From Planctomycetota bacterium (GTDB lineage: Bacteria > Planctomycetota > Phycisphaerae > FEN-1346 > JAACEH01), in contig JAFGPY010000271.1 in the NCBI GenBank assembly GCA_016935955.1, positions 1 through 20,217 of the forward strand: a DNA stretch of 20,217 bases, in the 5' to 3' direction. Made by a program: the position numbers and the translations under genes. Numbering within the stretch: position 1 is the first letter of the stretch; every line of letters starts with the position of its first letter. The notes beneath the pieces are model-generated. The model was not told the origin of the DNA. It did not search any database and saw only the letters and a list, made by a program, of their open reading frames with translations. Of the stretch, positions 14,134-20,217 are shown in pieces.

Positions 14134-15681
14134 ATGCTGAAATTTAAGGTGCCGGCCGACGTGGTGCCGTTGGACCAGGTCGAGACCGACAAGGCCTACC
14201 TGGTGGACGCCGAGGACCAGCCGATCCGCGGCGAGATTCGCCTGCGCGGCGACACGCTGTTCTGCGACCGGAAGTCCGAAGGACTGGTGGCGCTGGTGCT
14301 GCCGCTCGACGTGCCGGACGTCGGCCGCGTGCTGCTGAGCACGGCCCATCTGCCCGATCGCGAACGTCCGTACAACCTGCTGGTCGAGTTGCTTCGCGGA
14401 CTGGTGCTGCGCGCGTGGCGCAAGAAGGACGACTGGGGCTACGCCTATCGCGGCCCGACGCCCGAGTTCGCCTCGGGGCTCGATGACGTGAAGAGCCGCA
14501 TGGCCCGGGCCATGAGCTTGGAGGTGACCGACGCGGAGGCCGGTGTGATCGCCCGCGAAGCGATCAGCGAGATTCTGCGGCTGAGCGAGGACCTGACCCT
14601 GGAGCACGCCCATCGCGGGCTGATCTATCGCCGCGACAACCGCGAGCTGGCCGACCTGGATTTCGGATGCTGGATCGATCTGTCGTGCCAGGAGAAGAGC
14701 TACCAGGAGCGACTGTTCGAATCGTTCAACTACGTGACGCTGCCGATGGACTGGCGGACCGTGGAGCCGCGCGAGCACGAGTTTCAGTGGGCGACGCTCG
14801 ACTTCTGGGTCAACTGGCTGACCTCGAAGGGCATGGCGATCAAGGCGGGACAGTTGCTGCGGTTCCGCGAATCGTGCGTGCCCGACTGGGTCTACATCTG
14901 GGAAGGCGACTTCGACAGCATTCGCGACTACGCGTTCGAGCACACGCTGCGGTGCGTGCAGCGTTACGCCTCGAAGATCGAGCACTGGGACATCACGACC
15001 GGGCTGCACGTGGAGAACTGCCTGAAGTTCAGCCTGGAACAGGTCATGGAGATGACGACGATGTGCTCGCGCGTGGTGAAGAAGAACGCGCCGCATGCCA
15101 GGGCGATCCTCGACCTGGTGATGCCGTGGGGCGAGTACTGCGCGGGCAATCCGCGGAGCATCTGGCCGCTGAAGTACGTCGAGATGTGCATCAACGCCGG
15201 CGTGGAGTTTGACGCCATCGGGTTGCAGATCTTCATGGGCGCCGACGGGTACTATTGCCGCGACATCATGGCCGTCTCCGCGCTGCTGGACCTGTTCGGG
15301 ACGTTCGGCAAGCCGCTGCACGTGACGGCGGCGGGCGTGCCGTCGGCCGGCGCTCCGGACGGCAACGACGCGTCGCGCGGCAAGCGCGACGTGAAGGGGG
15401 CCGGTTGCTGGCACGAGCCGTGGAGTCCGGCCGTCCAGAGCCGCTGGGTCGACGCGTTCTACAACATCGCCGTGGGCAAGCCGTTTGTGGAGGCGGTGTG
15501 CTGGACCGAACTGAGCGACCGGCCCGGGCACTTCTTCCCGCACGCCGGTCTGCTCGGCGCGAACCTGGAGCCCAAGGACTCGTATGCGGCCATGCTCGGC
15601 ATGCGGCGGGAGATCTGGCCCGAGATGGGCATTCCCGAGCATCGCGCGACCGAAGAGGCCAAGCCCTGGGCCGAGTACTGA
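14134..15681 (+). CDS. GH10 xylanase-fold protein with altered catalytic residues
   Basis: The 515-residue product has no signal peptide. Residues 1-165 form a beta-rich then helical N-terminal region I do not recognise. Residues about 175-500 follow the order of a GH10 endo-xylanase barrel: FGCWIDLSC, FNYVTLPMDWRTVEP (FN-vt-EN-mKW in active enzymes), AGQLLRFRESCVPDW (GH-LvWHsQ-P-W), WDITTG (WDvvNE), FDAIGLQIFMG (DgIGlQ-H), PLHVTAAGVPS (iTElDv) and VCWTELSDRPG. Both expected catalytic glutamates appear replaced, by Gly and Ala, as do several sugar-binding residues. It is thus likely a non-xylanase or pseudoenzyme in the cytoplasm. GGGAG lies seven bases before the ATG. It is 46 bases after pfk. 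Confidence 0.82.
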   Translation: MLKFKVPADVVPLDQVETDKAYLVDAEDQPIRGEIRLRGDTLFCDRKSEGLVALVLPLDVPDVGRVLLSTAHLPDRERPYNLLVELLRGLVLRAWRKKDDWGYAYRGPTPEFASGLDDVKSRMARAMSLEVTDAEAGVIAREAISEILRLSEDLTLEHAHRGLIYRRDNRELADLDFGCWIDLSCQEKSYQERLFESFNYVTLPMDWRTVEPREHEFQWATLDFWVNWLTSKGMAIKAGQLLRFRESCVPDWVYIWEGDFDSIRDYAFEHTLRCVQRYASKIEHWDITTGLHVENCLKFSLEQVMEMTTMCSRVVKKNAPHARAILDLVMPWGEYCAGNPRSIWPLKYVEMCINAGVEFDAIGLQIFMGADGYYCRDIMAVSALLDLFGTFGKPLHVTAAGVPSAGAPDGNDASRGKRDVKGAGCWHEPWSPAVQSRWVDAFYNIAVGKPFVEAVCWTELSDRPGHFFPHAGLLGANLEPKDSYAAMLGMRREIWPEMGIPEHRATEEAKPWAEY

Positions 15682-15702
15682 GCCCCGCGGCGGGATAAGC
15701 CA

Positions 15703-15730
15703 TGTAGCCCGGCCGCCCTCGGCCGGGGAG
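15703..15730. repeat. Single REP-like hairpin (left arm only)
   Basis: GTAG (15704-15707) is followed by CCCGGCCG (15708-15715), loop CCCT and CGGCCGGG (15720-15727). It is identical through the hairpin to the left arm of the 7759-7843 copy, but no right arm follows within the next 80 bases. It is a solo REP in the gap between the GH10-like and ComEA-like genes. Confidence 0.8.
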
Positions 15731-15787
15731 ACGAGAGGCCTGTAAACGCTTCACTGTGTGGTGCCGCTTGGCCGTAGGGGAACGCTC

Positions 15788-16192
15788 TTGGCCGATTGCC
15801 GTGCGAACCTGTCATCGTCCGTCGTGCCCGTCGCGCAGGCCGATCGTCTGGGCATGACGCTTCTGGCCGCGGGGATGCTGGCGATGGTCGCCGGCGGCTG
15901 GTTGGCACGTCGCGGCGAGCCCCTGAGCATGCCCGGTCCGGCCGAGGGAGAGGCCCCGTACCGCGTGGACGTCAATGCGGTCGACTGGCCGGAGTTGAGT
16001 CTTGTGCCGGGACTGGGCGGCGTACTGGCCCGGCGGATTGTCGAGCGCCGCGAGCGGCAGGGGCCCTATCGGTCACTCGACGAACTGGTCGAGATCGACG
16101 GCATCGGGGCAATTCGGCTCCGTGAGATCCGACCCTATCTGACGATTGCCGGCGAGTCGCCGCTCGACGGCGATCACCATGACAGGCCGTGA
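15788..16192 (+). CDS. ComEA-like helix-hairpin-helix membrane protein
   Basis: The 134-residue product has one membrane helix (about residues 22-40, [19 protein letters not shown]) and then a ComEA-type helix-hairpin-helix pair: [29 protein letters not shown] followed by [27 protein letters not shown]. Such domains bind double-stranded DNA; in competent bacteria ComEA receives DNA outside the membrane. No other competence gene is seen here, so a role in uptake is only possible, and many bacteria have short ComEA homologues of unknown use. I prefer the TTG at 15788 because AGGGGA lies about six bases before it. A GTG at 15758 would add ten residues. uvrB begins four bases after the stop. Confidence 0.85.
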   Translation: MADCRANLSSSVVPVAQADRLGMTLLAAGMLAMVAGGWLARRGEPLSMPGPAEGEAPYRVDVNAVDWPELSLVPGLGGVLARRIVERRERQGPYRSLDELVEIDGIGAIRLREIRPYLTIAGESPLDGDHHDRP

Positions 16193-16196
16193 GGCA

Positions 16197-18221
<2,025 letters not shown>

Positions 18222-19073
18222 GGCCACACGACTCATTGCCGCCGCAATCGACGAAGACCTCGCCGGAGGAGACGCCACGAGCCAGGCCTGCCTGGGCGAC
18301 GGAGCGGCGTCGGCCGCCATCGTCGCGCGGCAGGCGGGCGTTGCGGCCGGGCTCTGGCTCATTGAGCTGATCTACGCGCAGATCGATGCGGCCGTCGAGG
18401 TCCGGACCGAAGCGGGCGACGGCGACGCGATTGCGGCCGGGCAACTCCTGGCCGCCGTCCACGGGCCCGCGCGGGCCGTGCTGGCCGGCGAGCGGACGGT
18501 GCTGAACTTCCTGCAGCACCTCTCGGGCATCGCCACGATGACGCGGGCGTTCGTCGATACCGTCAAGGGAACCGCGGCCGCCATCTGCGACACGCGAAAG
18601 ACGACGCCCGGCTGGCGGCGGTTGGAGAAGTACGCCGTCCGTTGCGGCGGAGGAACCAACCATCGCATGGGCCTCTACGACGAGGTGCTCATCAAGGACA
18701 ACCACGTGGCCCTGGCCGGTTGCCCGATCGAGCAGCTCGTGGCCCGGGCCCGCGAGCGGTTCGGCGCCGACATGGTCGTCGAGATCGAGGTGGACACGCT
18801 CGACCAGTTGCGGTCGGTCCTGCCTCTTGCGACCGACATGGTGCTGCTGGACAACATGACGCTCAACCAGTTGCGCCAGGCCGTGGCCCTGCGCGACCAA
18901 CTTGGCCGCAACGGTCGCCCGCTGCTGGAGGCCAGCGGCGGCGTGACGCTGGCGACCGTGCGGGGCATTGCCGAGACGGGCGTCGATCGCATCAGCGTCG
19001 GAGCCCTGACGCACTCGGCCCCGGCCCTGGACATCGCCATGGACATCGAGCCGCAAGATGCGGAGGCCGGCCG

Positions 19074-20048
19074 TTGAACTACAAGCTGACCTGGCTCCTT
19101 CGCCGCGCGGCCGACCGTTACTGGACGCTGGACGCCCTGGCGGTCGAGACCGGTCGCGAGATTGCGCAGTTGCGGCGCGAGCTGGTCGAGATCGAGGAGC
19201 AGGGATTCGTCCTCGACCACCATCCGCTCTACGGCGTCCGCCTGGACCGAGGGCCGGAGGCGATCGACCGTGACGAGATCGCCTATGCCATGTCGGGCGG
19301 CCGCATCGGCCACGCGGTGCGGGTCTATGAGCAGACGGCCTCGACGAACGATCTGGCCCTGCGCGAGGCCGCCTCGCCCGGGTCGGACGGCCTGGTGATT
19401 GTGGCCGAGCAGCAGACGGCCGGCCGCGGCCGCCAGGGCAGCCGCTGGGTCGATGCCAGGGGCAAGGCCCTGCTGGTCTCGATCGTCCATCGGGCGCCGG
19501 CCGGACCGGACATCTTCGGCAATCTGATGCTGGCCACGAGCGTAGCCGTCAGCCGGGCCGTGGAGCCGCTTGCCGGGCGACCGCCGCGAATCAAGTGGCC
19601 CAACGACGTGGAATTCGACAGGCGCAAGGTAGCCGGCATCTTGGTCGAATCCGCCTCCCTGGAGCCCTCCGGGGGTCTGCGGCCGTTCGTCATCGGCATC
19701 GGGCTTAACGTCAACCAGGAACCGGCCGATTTCCCGCCTGCAATCGCCTCCCAGGCCACGTCCCTGCGGCTCCTGGCCGGTCGCCCGGTGGACCGGTCGG
19801 TGGCCCTTGTGAACGTCCTCCAGGCCCTCCAGGGGGCCCTCCAGGCTCTGGAACACGGTGACAGACAGGCACTTCGGGCGGATTACGACGCCCGCAGCGA
19901 CATGATCGGCCGCGAGGTGACCGTCCGCGAGGCAGGGGCCTCGTTTGCCGGGACAGTCGAGGCGATCTCCCCACACTATGCCCTTGTCTTGCGGCTGGAC
20001 AACGGCCACCTGCGGTCCTTCGACGCCGACCGCGTCCGGATTGTCTAG
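19074..20048 (+). CDS. birA: Biotin--[acetyl-CoA-carboxylase] ligase, with HTH repressor domain
   Basis: The 324-residue product is a bifunctional-type BirA. It attaches biotin to carboxyl-carrier proteins and, through an N-terminal winged HTH, may repress biotin genes. Residues 1-60 form the HTH (WTLDALAVETGREIAQLRRELVEIEEQGF). The ligase core has STND at 90-93, GRGRQGSRW (117-125), KWPND (174-178), KVAGILVE and IGIGLNVN. The C-terminal 50 residues are the SH3-like BPL_C domain (GREVTVREAGASFAGTVEAIS). The TTG start overlaps the nadC stop as TTGA, and GGAGG lies seven bases upstream. Residues around 250 (LQALQGALQALEHGD) are encoded by an imperfect CCCTCCAGG repeat. Confidence 0.95.
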   Translation: MNYKLTWLLRRAADRYWTLDALAVETGREIAQLRRELVEIEEQGFVLDHHPLYGVRLDRGPEAIDRDEIAYAMSGGRIGHAVRVYEQTASTNDLALREAASPGSDGLVIVAEQQTAGRGRQGSRWVDARGKALLVSIVHRAPAGPDIFGNLMLATSVAVSRAVEPLAGRPPRIKWPNDVEFDRRKVAGILVESASLEPSGGLRPFVIGIGLNVNQEPADFPPAIASQATSLRLLAGRPVDRSVALVNVLQALQGALQALEHGDRQALRADYDARSDMIGREVTVREAGASFAGTVEAISPHYALVLRLDNGHLRSFDADRVRIV

Positions 20049-20075
20049 GAGAGATGCGAGGAGATCACATAGCAT

Positions 20076-20105
20076 GAGCCAGCCCCACAAAAGTAGGGCT
20101 GGCTC
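20076..20105 (+). terminator. Hairpin after birA, possible operon terminator
   Basis: GAGCCAGCCC (20076-20085) pairs perfectly with GGGCTGGCTC (20096-20105) across a 10-base loop, 27 bases past the birA stop. The downstream run is not T-rich (GTGGCTTCTATAG), so it may end transcription with help from a protein factor or simply stabilise the 3' end. Confidence 0.5.
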
Positions 20106-20166
20106 GTGGCTTCTATAGTCTGCTTGATGTCCTAGAGCAGTTCACGTTTGCTTGTGGTCATGGCCG

Positions 20167-20194
20167 ATAGAGTAGGCATGAAGACCTACTCTAT
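20167..20194 (+). promoter_or_regulatory. Hairpin enclosing the transposase start codon
   Basis: ATAGAGTAGG (20167-20176) is the exact complement of CCTACTCTAT (20185-20194). The eight-base loop between them contains the ATG. The only purine-rich ribosome binding candidate, GTAGG, is buried in the stem. In the mRNA this would hide the start site. Confidence 0.65.
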
Positions 20195-20217
20195 GGATTT
20201 GCGGCAACGGGTGCTGG
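20178..20217 (+). CDS. IS630-family transposase, N-terminus only
   Basis: Only 13 codons are in the window, reading MKTYSMDLRQRVL before the sequence ends. The pattern M-K-x-Y-S-x-D-L-R-x-R-V is the characteristic opening of IS630-family transposases, which start with a helix-turn-helix before the DDE catalytic domain. The gene lies 129 bases after birA. No strong ribosome binding site is seen, and the start codon is in a hairpin loop. Whether the full gene is intact cannot be told. Confidence 0.8.
   Translation, partial: MKTYSMDLRQRVL

Larger units (their letters stand above)
20133..20217 (+). mobile_element. Left end of an IS630-family insertion sequence (partial)
   Basis: The transposase start at 20178 implies an insertion sequence running off the window. 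A TA at 20133-20134 followed by GAGCAGTTCACG is a plausible target duplication and start of the terminal inverted repeat, since IS630 elements insert at TA. The other end is not available to confirm this boundary. Confidence 0.5.

Noticed and set aside
19829..19858. CCCTCCAGG repeats inside birA as a slipped-strand switch
   Set aside because: The units are few and imperfect, and they keep the LQALQ coding frame; nothing shows length variation.

Overview
The window is GC-rich, with slow-growth-style gene spacing, many TTG/GTG starts and a mix of genes that points to a free-living Gram-negative-type bacterium, most likely a member of the Planctomycetota (Phycisphaerae-like). The clues are a von Willebrand A plus GATase1-like membrane protein, an OmpA-type lipoprotein, OstA/LptA-like repeats, an excisionase-type HTH fused to a membrane anchor, and a GH10-fold protein without a signal peptide. 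This taxonomic call is an inference from protein style; no rRNA is present.

Layout. (1) 1-849: 3' part of an OstA/LptA-like repeat protein, convergent with (2) a zinc-dependent sorbitol/xylitol-type dehydrogenase on the minus strand (947-1978). (3) 1979-2321: gene-free, with two different double-hairpin elements that share GGGTGCC/GGCACCC ends. (4) 2322-5122, minus: tldD and pmbA (tldE), translationally coupled. (5) 5413-7743, plus: VWA/GATase1-like membrane protein. (6) 7744-8046: gene-free, holding a REPIN-like element inside a longer inverted repeat, followed by a good sigma70-type promoter. (7) 8047-10221, plus: small exported protein, membrane-anchored HTH protein and OmpA-family lipoprotein, closed by a strong terminator. 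(8) 10307-10592: gene-free, two more double-hairpin elements. (9) 10593-12683, minus: purC then aroC. (10) Divergent from purC, 12873-20048, plus: pfk, GH10-like, comEA-like, uvrB, nadC, birA, ending in a hairpin. (11) 20178-end: first codons of an IS630-family transposase whose start codon lies in the loop of a perfect hairpin.

How the genes fit together. Most are housekeeping: glycolysis (pfk), purine synthesis (purC), chorismate (aroC), NAD synthesis (nadC), biotin attachment (birA) and excision repair (uvrB). TldD/TldE form a metalloprotease pair. The 8047-10221 block looks like an envelope cluster.

The most unusual material is between the genes: at least three REP/REPIN-type GTAG-headed hairpins and four elements of a modular double-hairpin family. 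Within genes, the GH10-like protein appears to have lost both catalytic glutamates, and the phosphofructokinase carries a mixed ATP/PPi signature. No rRNA, tRNA or CRISPR array was recognised.
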